From the NCBI GenBank assembly GCA_032718475.1, contig JAUCBJ010000966.1, positions 1-41,442 on the forward strand: a stretch of 41,442 nucleotides of DNA. Reading direction: 5' to 3'. Below the pieces are notes generated by a model. The model saw nothing but the letters and a program-made list of their open reading frames with translations, ran no database searches and had not been told where the DNA came from. The position numbers and the translations under genes were made by a program. The first letter of the stretch is position 1. Each line of letters opens with the position of its first letter. This stretch comes from Nemertoderma westbladi (lineage: Eukaryota > Xenacoelomorpha > Nemertodermatida > Nemertodermatidae). This document shows positions 30,640 to 41,224 of this stretch, piece after piece.

Positions 30640-31024
30640 TTTTACCTCTTTCATTTCTATTCAGACATTTCTGACTCTAGCGGTATAGTGAGAACTGAAG
30701 ATGGATTAGGGTCTCCAGCCCCACAAAGACACAGCCTATGGATGAATAGTACATACGTACATCGGCCAAGTTTCATCTTGAATAACGGATAACGAAATGA
30801 GAGACGGATCTCACTTTCAGAAATTTCGTCGTATAGCGGCAGACCGATTAAATCCCCCCCCCCCCCCCCCCACCCCCCCACAAAGACGCAGCATGTGGTC
30901 CAGAATATATGGCAAGATTCAGCTTAAACTGATTAAAATCAATGAGACGGGAGAATCTATTCACTTTCAGGCATAAAGTAGTCCTATAGCGGGTGACTGT
31001 TGAACTGATTTTCAACAAAACAAA
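30640..31024. repeat. Degenerate satellite units with poly-C (18 C at 30854)
   Basis: Two diverged half-unit-like segments resemble the 315-bp satellite that follows (TTTCAGACATTT-like, CTAGCGG, GAACTG.AGATGG, CCAAGTTTCA.CTT). A poly-C run at 30854-30871 interrupts the second. Confidence 0.65.
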
Positions 31025-32020
31025 TTTTCAACTTGGCAGCTTTAAATTCGACAAAGTTATAAGCATGTCAATATCATAACGACGACAACGATTTCACTTT
31101 CAGACATTTGGCCCTCTAGCGGCAGACTGGAGAACTGCAGATGGATTCGCCTCCTTTGAAAGTCACAGCTAATGGTCTAATACATATCTGCCAAGTTTCA
31201 GCTTAAACGGATTAAAAGCAAAGAAATGGGAGGGCATTTAATGTTTAGACATGTGGCCCTCTAGCGGGAGACCATTGCACTGATGGTGTCTGAAAGTCTC
31301 TCAAAAATCTCAACTTTAGCTCATATTGATACCTACAAATTTTCAACTTGGCAGCTTTAAATCCGACAAAGTTATAAGCATGTCAATATCATAACGACGA
31401 CAACGATTTCACTTTCAGACATTTGGCCCTCTAGCGGCAGACTGGAGAACTGCAGATGGATTCGCCTCCTTTGAAAGTCACAGCTAATGGTCTAATACAT
31501 ATCTGCCAAGTTTCAGCTTAAACGGATTAAAAGCAAAGAAATGGGAGGGCATTTAATGTTTAGACATGTGGCCCTCTAGCGGGAGACCATTGCACTGATG
31601 GTGTCTGAAAGTCTCTCAAAAATCTCAACTTTAGCTCATATTGATACCTACAAATTTTCAACTTGGCAGCTTTAAATCCGACAAAGTTATAAGCATGTCA
31701 ATATCATAACGACGACAACGATTTCACTTTCAGACATTTGGCCCTCTAGAGGCAGACTGGAGAACTGCAGATGGATTCGCCTCCTTTGAAAGTCACAGCT
31801 AATGGTCTAATACATATCTGCCAAGTTTCAGCTTAAACGGATTAAAAGCAAAGAAATGGGAGGGCATTTAATGTTTAGACATGTGGCCCTCTAGCGGGAG
31901 ACCATTGCACTGATGGTGTCTGAAAGTCTCTCAAAAATCTCAACTTTTGCTCATATTGATACCTACAAATTTTCAACTTGGCAGCTTTAAATCCGACAAA
32001 GTTATTAGCATGTCAAAATC
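31025..32020. repeat. 315-bp tandem satellite, 3 full units plus a partial
   Basis: TTTTCAACTTGGCAGC recurs at 31025, 31340, 31655 and 31970, exactly 315 bp apart. Units are nearly identical (for example CTCTAGAGGC for CTCTAGCGGC in the third). Each unit appears to be two diverged halves of about 157 bp: both have a GACATxTGGCCCTCTAGCGG block followed by a CAAxTTxCAGCTTxAA block. Confidence 0.93.
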
Positions 32021-32078
32021 GTAACGACGACAACGACGACGACGACGACGACGACAACGACGACGACGACGACGACAA
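32021..32078. repeat. (GAC)n microsatellite
   Basis: CGACGACAACGACGACGAC-type trinucleotide tract that ends the satellite array. It seems to grow from the AACGACGACAACGA present once in every 315-bp unit. Confidence 0.95.
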
Positions 32079-33439
32079 CTATTTGCATAAATTGACCCAC
32101 CCCCTAACAGTGTCAATTCGCTAAGGCTCCGCCAACTTCGTGGCTCGCCCCACATGTTTTGAAAAATTATTACGGTAGATAGTCGATTAGCTAATGTTCT
32201 AGAACACAATATTTTTTTGAAAAATGTTACAATGAAGTCAGTGGGGGATTATCGTGTTTGGGGGCCTCCACATAATACAGTAATACTTTAGGCCTAATAT
32301 AAGTAACACACGTCATAAACCAATTGAAGGAAAGGAGCAGGTTATAGAGGCAGGCTTTCCTAACCAAAACAATAAACGGCCACTTTACCAATTGAGGGAA
32401 AGGAGCAGGTTACAGAACACTGCACCAGTACTCCCGTACAACTACCTACAGTGCCGGTACAGTACAGGTGGAGGCCCTGAAACACGTTAGTCCTGTCAGT
32501 GGTGATATTACTATGCAAAAAAAGTACATAATTTCATTAATTAATATCAAAATATCAAATGCGAATGCATACGGAAACTCTTTAAGTCCTAATAGTATGC
32601 CTGGTAGCTATAGTAGCTAATGTACAATGCAACAACGTATCCCAGAACGTATGCGTAAATGCTGCGTGTAAATAAATCTAGAAAGTTTTGTTACCATAAC
32701 AACAATGTAATGTATTTTATTAAGAAATATTCAATAATGTATAGTAATATTGTGTTTTTAAAAATATTGCAGAAGAATAAATATTTGTTCTAGAACAACT
32801 ATTTTTTTTTATAAATAGCTAAACATATTCTAGAGCGTATTCTAAAACATATTCTAAAAAAAGTAGCTAAAAGTAGCAACCATAAAAAATTTCGTAAGGG
32901 TAGATAGGCGTATCAAAACAGTACCGAATTTTTTTGGAAAATCATTTTCTTAAATATGGTTGCTGATAGCAACCAGGCAACTAATTGGTAGGGTTTTCAC
33001 TCCAAACTTGGCGTAGATAAACTTTAGTCTATTAATTGACTGAACTATGCACTACTACCATCACAGTTACAATTTAGTTTCCGGGGTACCGAAATTTGTA
33101 TAATAATTTCCTAATTTTTACTACCATCTTGGCTGGTACAAAAAGGGAAGTTTATTCAAACTACTTCTCTACAAAACGGGCGTATCTGTCGACCCCAAAA
33201 CCCTTATTCCCAAAAAAATACACAGCCATAATGATAAACAATTGTGATTTTTAAACTAACACAAATAAATTAATGACACCTAAATTGAATACAGTAATCC
33301 CAATTTGATTATGTAAAAAACTCCGCTAAAATTAGTGGAAATTATAACATTTATCTGCAGTGGAATTATACATTTTTTGCATCAGTTACTTTAATATATC
33401 GTGAAATTTTTGATATATTTAATATCTATTTACATCAAT
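32079..33439. other. AT-rich DNA with short dispersed repeats
   Basis: GGAAAGGAGCAGGTTAxAGA occurs twice (about 32329 and 32396), with CTAACCAAAACAATAAAC between. GTTCTAGAAC palindromes lie near 32197 and 32788. No gene was recognised. Confidence 0.5.
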
Positions 33440-33925
33440 GTGTGCAAAGTAGCTCTTTGCAGCGTTACGACCCGAGTTTATTTATGTACCGAGCGAGCGC
33501 AGCGAGGGAGGTCTACATAAATAAACAAGGGTCTTTACCGCTGAAAAGTGACCTTTGCAAGCAACGATGTATGTAATTTTGTTACATTATGTCAACTTAT
33601 CAGCGTTCGGTAAGTGAAGAATGGATATTATGGATGCTCATTTGAACATATGCAAATACATGCTGCATTCATTTTTGACAAAGTTATTGTTGTCGAACAT
33701 AGAAAAATGGTATTAGCTTTATTGAATAAAGCAGCACTTTAAAATATAAATGGAAATAATACATTCTGGCATACGGTAATTTAACTTCCGGTTATTGAGC
33801 TTTGCCATTAATGTGAGACTTTGCAGGGTTCCGTCCTATATGTCGCAACGCTGCAAAGTTGTACTTTGCAGCGTTACGAGTAATTCGCCAGAACGCTGTT
33901 AAGTTGACATAATATAACAACAATT
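33440..33925. repeat. Inverted-repeat element around TTTGCAGCGTTACGA
   Basis: GTTACATTATGTCAACTTAT and AGCGTTC (about 33578-33608) mirror GAACGCTGTTAAGTTGACAT and AATATAAC (about 33892-33920). CTTTGCAGCGTTACGA (about 33455) recurs at about 33863, next to an inverted CGCAACGCTGCAAAG (33845-33859). The GAGCGCAGCGAGGGAGGT block has a relative, inverted, at about 20335. Confidence 0.7.
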
Positions 33926-34412
33926 TGTTGCGACTTCTAGTTACCGAGATACACCATGTCACAGAATATAGTGACGTAATTCAATGACACGACTATTTTT
34001 CACTTTGTTTTAGACCTCATTCCCTAGATGTTAAAACTGCTTTTTTGCAAAGTAAATCATTTGAGTGAGATGTTTTTGTCGTTTCTCCACCTGAGGCTCA
34101 TCTTCCTTCTAATATTTTTTGGAAATTGCTTAAACCAGTATATGGCTTGGTTGATGCTCCTAGAAACTGGTTTAATAGTTTATCAGAGGCACTTGCTAAT
34201 CTTGGATTAAAGAAAAGCGACCTGGATCGTTATTTGTGTATATAGTGAATGGTGAAATACATGGTTTAGTAACCATTCATGTAGATGATCTGTTGTATGG
34301 TGGTACAACTATATTCCATACAAAAATAATCAATAAATTAAAAGAAATCTTTGTGGTTGCACCATCAAATAAACACAATTTTGAGTATACCGGACTAGTG
34401 ATAATTTCAATT

Positions 34413-34690
34413 AACAGTGTTGATAACAATTAATTCTATTTAATTGGGGAATAATCCCGTACATAACTAAAATTAATAATAATTAATATTAATATAAACA
34501 CCCAAGAGTTGCATATTTCTAGTAGTGACGGCTGAATGAATAGAGTTTGTAAATAGAGTTTGTTAATCTAATATTCCTCCTCTCCCTCCTCATCTTCGGC
34601 TCCACCACTATCAACTCCAACCTCCTCGTAATCCTTCTCCAGAGCAGCGAGATCATCAGGAGCCTCGCTGAATTGAACAGTGTTGATAAC
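34413..34690. mobile_element. Retro-inserted tubulin segment with 15-bp target duplication
   Basis: AACAGTGTTGATAAC occurs at 34413-34427 and 34676-34690, exactly at the points where copia coding stops and resumes. The 248 bp between carry the alpha-tubulin end on the minus strand. A 5'-truncated insertion by a LINE-type machinery is the simplest reading; the missing poly-A is not explained. Confidence 0.75.
34568..34674 (-). pseudogene. Alpha-tubulin C-terminal fragment
   Basis: The minus strand encodes [20 protein letters not shown] followed by an acidic tail ending EGEEEY and a TAG stop at 34568-34570. This is the unmistakable end of alpha-tubulin, including the C-terminal tyrosine; the family usually has EARED where this has EAPDD. 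Coding similarity stops abruptly just upstream, where the 15-base direct repeat begins, so the rest of the gene is absent. Probable 3' UTR (34428-34567) follows on the minus strand, without a poly-A tail. Confidence 0.88.
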
Positions 34691-35185
34691 TCTTTAACAT
34701 TCATGTACTTTCAAAAGATGAATATTTAATGAAAATGGGTTTCATGGCTGTTCGGAAGGGTGAATTAGACTGCCCAATGGCAAAGGACAAAATAACAGAA
34801 TTTCGCTCCATTCTCCGGTGTTCTTCAATGGGTTGGTTCACAAACACGTCCAGACATAATGTATGGAACATCTACATTATTGGGATCATTGAGAAATCCA
34901 TTGGTAAAGCATATTCAACAACTTAATAAGTTAATTCGCAAAGCAAAGCAAACCTATCGGGTGCAAGTGTGCAATAATCAGTATAGCAGTAGCAGTAGTT
35001 CATAGGAAGTAGTGCGTATAGTTTCAGTAGTATGGTAGTACAGTCTAGTTGCTTGAATAATAGCCTGTTGGCCGAAATATCGCAACAACCTTATTTATTT
35101 TAGATGTCACTAGTAGTACTGCAGTACTGCAGCAATCAGATACCAACTTTTTACTTTAGGCCTATCGGTTTGGGCAGTTGGGAAA

Positions 35186-36403
35186 ATGCTTGGGGAACAT
35201 GAGCCCGATATTCAGACTACCCCTACCCCAACTGTGCCTCTAAACACGCCAGGCGGTCCACCGAACGGTCAGCCCACGAATAAAGGTCGAGGCGCTAAGC
35301 GTCCTCGAATAAGAAGTAGTGACTCCGCAACACCATCCATTAACACCATCCTACCTGGAGACCGGTCAAACTTCGTATTCGGCAATGCGCAAACCTCAGG
35401 CCCGGATCAAAACAGCCAAGTTCTACTTCCAACTACCGGTAATTATCTCGAGTTGTTACAGTTGATACCAGGGATAAAGGAGGGAGTTGATACATTACAG
35501 TTATCGTTTAACGACGCCACGGCTACGATTCATAGCAACTCCTGGAGGTTAGACTCCTTGCATCGACGCCAGGTTGAAACTGAAAAACTTATATCGAGCC
35601 GTTGTCTAATAGTAGCTGGTTTCCCGGAAGGTACAAGCAATGAAGTACCGGTACTCGAGGATGTGATGGGTGAGTTTATCAGCGGACGACTGGGAGTTCA
35701 CCAACCACTTAATATTGAGCGAATATTTAGATTGGGACTCCTGAAACGAAACGCACACAGTCGTCCAATTAAGGTGGAGTTTCTAAGTCTTAAAACGCGG
35801 AATTTGGTGCTAGAAGCTGCTCAAAATCGCCTTGGTAAGGATTCGTCGATTCGCTTCTCAGAAGATCTGCCAGTGGAGTTACGCCAACAGTGCGACACAC
35901 TATCCCGACTGGCACGTGAGGCAACCACACTCGGTATGAGTAGCGCGGTCCGTGGAAACAAGCTTCTCTTGAATGGCAGCTCCATCAGCGGGTGGGAAGT
36001 TTATTCATCCCCGAATATAAGTTTATCGGCCATTCTCGGACGGGGCCAGTACCATTATCCAGCTGTATTGAATCCCTCTACCCCCGAACACCGCCCACCC
36101 TACCAACTGAACCAGTTCCACCACGCTCATCCAGTTCGACCAGTACCACCGCCCTCATCTGTGAGGAATAACCCCTATACCGGATCTGGAAACCCACGTT
36201 CCGCATCCGCTTTAGACGACCAGCCAGTCTCGGCCGGTAATGCTTACGGTAATGGTGGTTACATTTCTACCCAGTATACACGACCGCGACCAAGCGCTGC
36301 ATATTGCCCTACAGTCTTTCACCCTGGTCGACCAGAACTTCCAAGCAATATTCGACCAGGTCCACCACCCAGTGTCAATACCGATACCGGTACCCTACTA
36401 TGA
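35186..36403 (+). CDS. LINE ORF1 protein (RRM type)
   Basis: This ORF encodes 405 residues, from the ATG at 35186. The N-terminus is Pro/Thr-rich with a basic patch (GRGAKRPRIR). A helical region (about 90-135) precedes an RRM-like domain: CLIVAGFPEG, a helix, LNIERIFRLGLL, PIKVEFLSLKTRNLVLEAA and IRFSEDLP. The C-terminus is rich in Pro, His, Tyr and Ser. Such proteins bind RNA and chaperone LINE retrotransposition. The frame is intact. Its TGA stop overlaps the ATG of the next ORF (ATGA at 36400-36403), which suggests coupled translation. Confidence 0.8.
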   Translation: MLGEHEPDIQTTPTPTVPLNTPGGPPNGQPTNKGRGAKRPRIRSSDSATPSINTILPGDRSNFVFGNAQTSGPDQNSQVLLPTTGNYLELLQLIPGIKEGVDTLQLSFNDATATIHSNSWRLDSLHRRQVETEKLISSRCLIVAGFPEGTSNEVPVLEDVMGEFISGRLGVHQPLNIERIFRLGLLKRNAHSRPIKVEFLSLKTRNLVLEAAQNRLGKDSSIRFSEDLPVELRQQCDTLSRLAREATTLGMSSAVRGNKLLLNGSSISGWEVYSSPNISLSAILGRGQYHYPAVLNPSTPEHRPPYQLNQFHHAHPVRPVPPPSSVRNNPYTGSGNPRSASALDDQPVSAGNAYGNGGYISTQYTRPRPSAAYCPTVFHPGRPELPSNIRPGPPPSVNTDTGTLL

Positions 36404-37593
36404 GTCAGACTAATGCGCCATCTATCGGAGGTGATGGTGAGAATGGATGGCAGGTCGTTGTGAACCAAAATAAAAATTCAAGAAAATCCTACCCCGCAGT
36501 CCGAGACAGTATGTTATTGAATAACAAATTTGGAGTGCTTATGGACCTCGATGATGGTGGTGTGGAAGCGATTACTCAGAGTCAAAATCATACGATCTGC
36601 TCTGTACCCAATACCTATATGTCTACTATTAGTAGTAACGATGTACGAATCAGTAGAAGTTTGTATTTAGCTGGTGCTAATGACGATATACCCCATTCTG
36701 TTACGGTGAATGATGTACCAAACAGTAGTAGTCAGTTTATATCTGGTGCTAATAACGATATACCCCATCCTGTTACGGTGAATGATGTACCAAACAGTAG
36801 TAGTCAGTTTATATCTGGTGCTAATAACGATATACCCCTTTCTGTTATGGTGAATGATGAACCAAATAGGAGTAGTCTGTATATAGCTGGTGCTAATGGC
36901 GATATATCCCACACTGTTACGATGAATGACGACAGTACTCCTCATTATGTAACGGTAAATGAAGAAACAAACAGCTCAAATATTTCGACTGGTGTGAATA
37001 GTTTTGTCGGAAGTGTGACAGAAAATTATTTTTCAAATAAAACCAGTGAAGTAGTGCGCAAAAAATGCGCACGCAGTGACAGTCTGGATACGTGTATAAG
37101 TAATCTGCGTATGAGAAACAATATGCCTCCTATACCCAGCTCAGTTGTAGGTGTGTCTAGTTGTGCAATCAATTATCGCACTAGTGTAGCTACAGCTCCA
37201 GCGCATAGTATATCAGTTTCTACTTCTAACAGTATTAGAAGTTATTCTTATGATAATATCAATGAGTTTCACTGCCCTGATTCCGTCGGCTGTTCTAATG
37301 ATATAAACTTTCAATTTTCCAATAACTGTAAACCCAGTTCTAGGAAACCCAAAAACCCAAAAGGCGTTAGTTTTGGCCACTGCCCAAGGGGGCGCAACAC
37401 AAAGCGTCAAGAATCGACATCGCGCCGCGTTACGCGATCTAACTCGGGTAACAGAATAAGCCAACGGTCCCAGAGCAGTGGTATCGTTACCGTTGTAGGA
37501 GTGTCTAACATTGCTGTAGGAAATAGTGTATCCAATCAATGTGCTCAAACGACTGCAAACCCTCATCAGCCAGACAGCCTCTATCCGGACTAA
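36400..37593 (+). CDS. LINE middle ORF, Ser/Asn-rich, with 24-residue repeats
   Basis: It encodes 397 residues, from the ATG that overlaps the ORF1 stop. The start (GWQVVVNQNKNSRKSYPAVR and NNKFGVLMDLDD) resembles the 'N-x-F-x-x-L' segment often found ahead of LINE endonucleases; that is inference. Residues about 92-175 contain 3.5 tandem repeats of 24 residues (GANNDIPHPVTVNDVPNSSS plus four), that is 72-bp DNA units at 36673-36925. A basic C-terminal part (KNPKGVSFGHCPRGRNTKRQ) could bind nucleic acid. It ends 55 bases inside ORF2. I know no named function for it. It may be a second ORF1-type protein, or an N-terminal extension reached by frameshift. Confidence 0.55.
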   Translation: MSQTNAPSIGGDGENGWQVVVNQNKNSRKSYPAVRDSMLLNNKFGVLMDLDDGGVEAITQSQNHTICSVPNTYMSTISSNDVRISRSLYLAGANDDIPHSVTVNDVPNSSSQFISGANNDIPHPVTVNDVPNSSSQFISGANNDIPLSVMVNDEPNRSSLYIAGANGDISHTVTMNDDSTPHYVTVNEETNSSNISTGVNSFVGSVTENYFSNKTSEVVRKKCARSDSLDTCISNLRMRNNMPPIPSSVVGVSSCAINYRTSVATAPAHSISVSTSNSIRSYSYDNINEFHCPDSVGCSNDINFQFSNNCKPSSRKPKNPKGVSFGHCPRGRNTKRQESTSRRVTRSNSGNRISQRSQSSGIVTVVGVSNIAVGNSVSNQCAQTTANPHQPDSLYPD

Positions 37594-40500
37594 ATAACGC
37601 TTCTGAAAATGACTTACAACATGGGACAGAACCCAACAATTCAATTTTATCACGACAAAATTGGAATGAATTTCAACCTAAATTTTCTATTGGCCTTTTG
37701 AACGTTGAGGGTTTGCTTTCTAAGCTAGAGGATCCAAATTTTTGTGATGTTATAAATAGGTACGATTTTTTCATCTGCACTGAGACATGGCTGAACCCAT
37801 CAGCTAAGAAAAAAGTTTTTCTAGCAGGTTATGAATCTTTCTCTGCTACCAGAGCCACAAAGCATCCAAATGCTAAACGTTTTAATGGTGGGGTAACTAT
37901 TTTAGTAAAAAACAACTGAGCCAGTTTCATTTCTCTGCTTGATGGTCTGGATAGTGAATACATAGTGGGTTTAAAATTAGACGCAAATAAGTTACACATT
38001 GAACGCGATATTATTCTGTTCTCAGTTTATATCCCGCCTTCCGGTTCACATGCTGGTGCAGGTGATCCATCATCTCTCTTTGACATTCTGCAGGATGTTA
38101 TTGCCAGTTATAGTAGTGGTAGTGATGTTATTGTAGTGGGGGACTTTAATGGTAGGACAGGGACCGAACCAGATTACATAATTGGGGATGCCATTACTAC
38201 AGGTGCGCTTGACAGTCTACTGCCTCCAGACTACTCATACGACGACGGTGACTTTGTGTTGTCAAGCATCCAGAAGGTTAGAGTAAACCAGGACAAGGTA
38301 GTTAATAATTTCGGACATAGACTCTTATCACTGTGTATGTCAACGGGGTTGCGTATCCTGAATGGCAGGATGGATAAAGATGCAACTGTCGGCAAGTGTA
38401 CTTTCCATTCGGTAGGAAATAATATGACACGTAGGTCCACAATTGACTATGTTCTTTGCTCAAAGGATTTGCTTGGTAGATGTTCCTCATTTTCCATTGA
38501 CGACCCAAATATTTTTTCCCACCACTCATTACTTTCTGCATCATTTGTAGAACAGTCCGCTACAATCTCTGATGCAGAACATGAGGACACAACAGACTAT
38601 ATAGAGTAGAGAATAGTGAAGTGAATAATAGAACTAGTAAGCTAATATGGAAGGACTCCCGTAAACAAGCCTTTGTAAGTGACCTTGAATCAGTGGACAT
38701 GCAATCGCGTTTGGGGGACATTCAGGATTCTCTGACAGGTGGTATCTATTCAGCCGACTTAATTGAAAGTGCGACCCAACTGTTGTGTGACTGCATCACA
38801 GATACCGCAACTAAGTATTTTAAGGTTAGAGGTAACAACAATAGCAGTATGCATACTATCGATGCACCTTGGTATAATGACGAGTGTCGTGAACGACTGC
38901 ACGATTTTCGTAGAGCCCTTAATCATTGGCGTACCAGTAAATCGCCTGAATCGTTTACAATCCTATCAAAATCTCGTAGTATCTATCATAGAACATTGCG
39001 TCAATCTAAGGCACAATCCCGGCTGGATCAGTCTAATAAGTTGGAATCCTAGAGATGTTCAGAATCTAAAAAATTCTGGAAACTGTTAGCTAAGGCGTCT
39101 GGAAATTCTAGTTCTGCAGGCAGTACTAATAAACTTACACTCAAGGATTTTGAGACCCATTTTCGTAGTTTAATCGACACGTCATCCACTTTCCAGGATA
39201 TGGGCATCGAACCCGATCCTGAAATTGATCTTCAGTTCAGTAGATCCATCCTTGAAGGCGAAGCGTCACAACCAATTTCCCTAGACGAACTCATTTCCGC
39301 AGTTAGTAAATTGAAACGCAACAAAGCTCCCGGTGTAGATCTTCTCTTATCCGAGTTTTTCATTGAGGCCAAGGAAGCTCTATTCCCTACAATCCATACT
39401 CTTTTTAATGCTGTATTGTATTCTGGACACTTCCCGCGTGCTTGGACAACTGCATTGGTCACCCCAATTTATAAAAAGAAAGGCAGCAGCTTAGATACAA
39501 ACAATTACCGCGGTATATCGTTGCTTAGTACTCTTGGTAAACTGTTTACATCCATATTGAACACACGCTTGTTATGGTGGTCAGAAGGTCTTGGTATTAT
39601 TATTGAGTCGCAGGCGGGTTTCCGTCCAGGATATTCCACCTCTGATCACATTTTTGTTCTTCATGGTCTAGTTGAATATTTCACATCTGGAAAACACGGT
39701 CACAATAAATTATACACAGCCTTTGTGGATTTCAAGAAGGCTTTCGATTCAGTAGATCGCAACGCACTGTGGATCAAACTCAGCTCACTTGGATTTAAGG
39801 GCAAAATATTCGATATTATTAGGGACATGTACAAGTCAGTAAAGGCTAGTGTACGGTGGGATGGGGAGATTTCGGATAGTTTTGACTGTCTGCTAGGCGT
39901 TATGCAGGGAGAATGTTTGTCTCCTATTTTATTTGCTTTATTCTTAAATGATTTGGAACTAGAACTTGCAAGAGGAGGTTTCCCTGGTCTGGATTTTTCC
40001 TATTTCCGTTTATATCTTCTCCTGTACGCGGACGATGCTGTTCTAGTAGCAAATAGCAGGGAAGGTCTTCAATGTGCACTTGATATTCTGGGTCACTATA
40101 CAGACTACTGGGCTCTTAAGGTTAACTTGGATAAAACAAATATAATTATCTTCCGACGCGGTGGGACCTCTGCAGTACTAGACAGATGGACATATAAGGG
40201 ATGCCCTGTGAAGGTTGTCTCGTCATATACCTATTTAGGGGTTGAGTTCTCTTCCTCAGGAAGCTTCTTTGTCGCACAGAAGTCCCTTGCATCGAAAGCC
40301 AATAAAGCTCTGTTTTCTCTATACAAGTACTTAAGCCATTTTTTGAACATTTCATTTGACCTTCGTATAAAACTATTCTCAACTCTTATAATACCAATTT
40401 TGAACTACGGTGCAGAAGTTTGGGGTTTTCACGCAGGGAGAGAGATTGAACGAGTCCAACTATCTTTTCTTAAACGCATAATTGGTGTGAAATCGAGTAC

Positions 40501-41224
40501 ACCGAATTTTATGGTATACGGCGAGTCAGGTGTAATTCCATTGGCTGTTTACAGGAAATTTATAATACTGAAGTTTTGGGTTCGCCTTCTATCATTGTCC
40601 AACCATCGCTTAAGTAAACGAATTTATCTTGAACTATACAAAGACGCAACTGCAAGTAGATCCACTGTGAATTGGGCCTCTAGGGTCAGAGACACGTTAA
40701 ATGGGTTAGGATTGAGTTGGGCTTGGGAGGTACAAGAGGTTGAGGATCGAAATAGTTTTTTAGGATTAGTCAAACGGATTTTATCTGACCAGTTCGTACA
40801 GGCCTGGTGGGCAAACATAAACGGGTCACCTAAGGGGAGACTCTACATTAAAGATCGGTTTGGTACAGAACTGTATTTGAACTCTCTGAAAAGTTTCCCC
40901 TCCTTAAAGCTGGCGCTAGCCCGCCTGAGGTGCTCAAGCCACAGGTTGCAAGTGGAGGTAGGCCGGTGGGAGCGACAGGAGCCTTCCGAGAGATTGTGTC
41001 GAATCTGTAACTCTGGAGAAATTGAGGATGAACTTCATTTTTTACTGATTTGTCCCGCATACAGAGAACTAAGAATAGAATTTATTAAAATGTATTATCA
41101 ATTATTTCCATCCGTTTTTAAGTACCGCAAATTATTATCATCCCAGTCCAGATCTGAAGTAAAAAATCTATCTATCTTTATTAGTAAGGCTACCAAACTT
41201 AGAAATACATTGTTATTGCTATAA
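37539..41224 (+). pseudogene. LINE ORF2: APE endonuclease and reverse transcriptase (CR1/L2/Jockey group), broken
   Basis: The frame starts at the ATG at 37539. Endonuclease motifs are TETWL, VVGDFNGRTG and STIDYVLCSKD; the final SDH is SHH here, so a catalytic Asp seems lost. The RT contains KLKRNKAPGVD, YRGISLLSTLGKLF, QAGFRPGYSTSDHIF, FVDFKKAFDSVDR, VMQGECLSPILFALF and YADDAVLVA. After the thumb comes a Cys/His end (CRICNSGEIEDELHFLLICP). Breaks are a TGA at 37917-37919, a two-base TA gain near 38597-38603 and a TAG at 39050-39052. From 39053 the RT frame is open to the TAA at 41224. The C-terminal CCHC-type region and APE domain place it in the Jockey/CR1/L2 group; the exact clade needs a tree. 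Confidence 0.88.

Larger units (their letters stand above)
34000..34967 (+). pseudogene. Ty1/copia-type RT remnant, split by an insertion
   Basis: Read across frames: DVKTAFLQSK, DVFVVSPPEAHLP, KLLKPVYGLVDAPRNWFNSL, then in another frame IHGLVTIHVDDLLYGG and FEYTGLVI. After the insert (34428-34675) the same protein resumes with AKDKITEFRSIL, then LQWVGSQTRPDIMYGTSTL and a Lys-rich helix. This is the RVT_2 order of copia elements, with HVDD in place of YVDD. An in-frame TGA near 34057 and frameshifts near 34228 and around 34820 show it is dead. LTRs, integrase and RNase H are not seen. Confidence 0.8.

Noticed and set aside
31973-32209. Arg-rich minus-strand ORF
   Set aside because: The Arg run is only the (GAC)n microsatellite read on the opposite strand.
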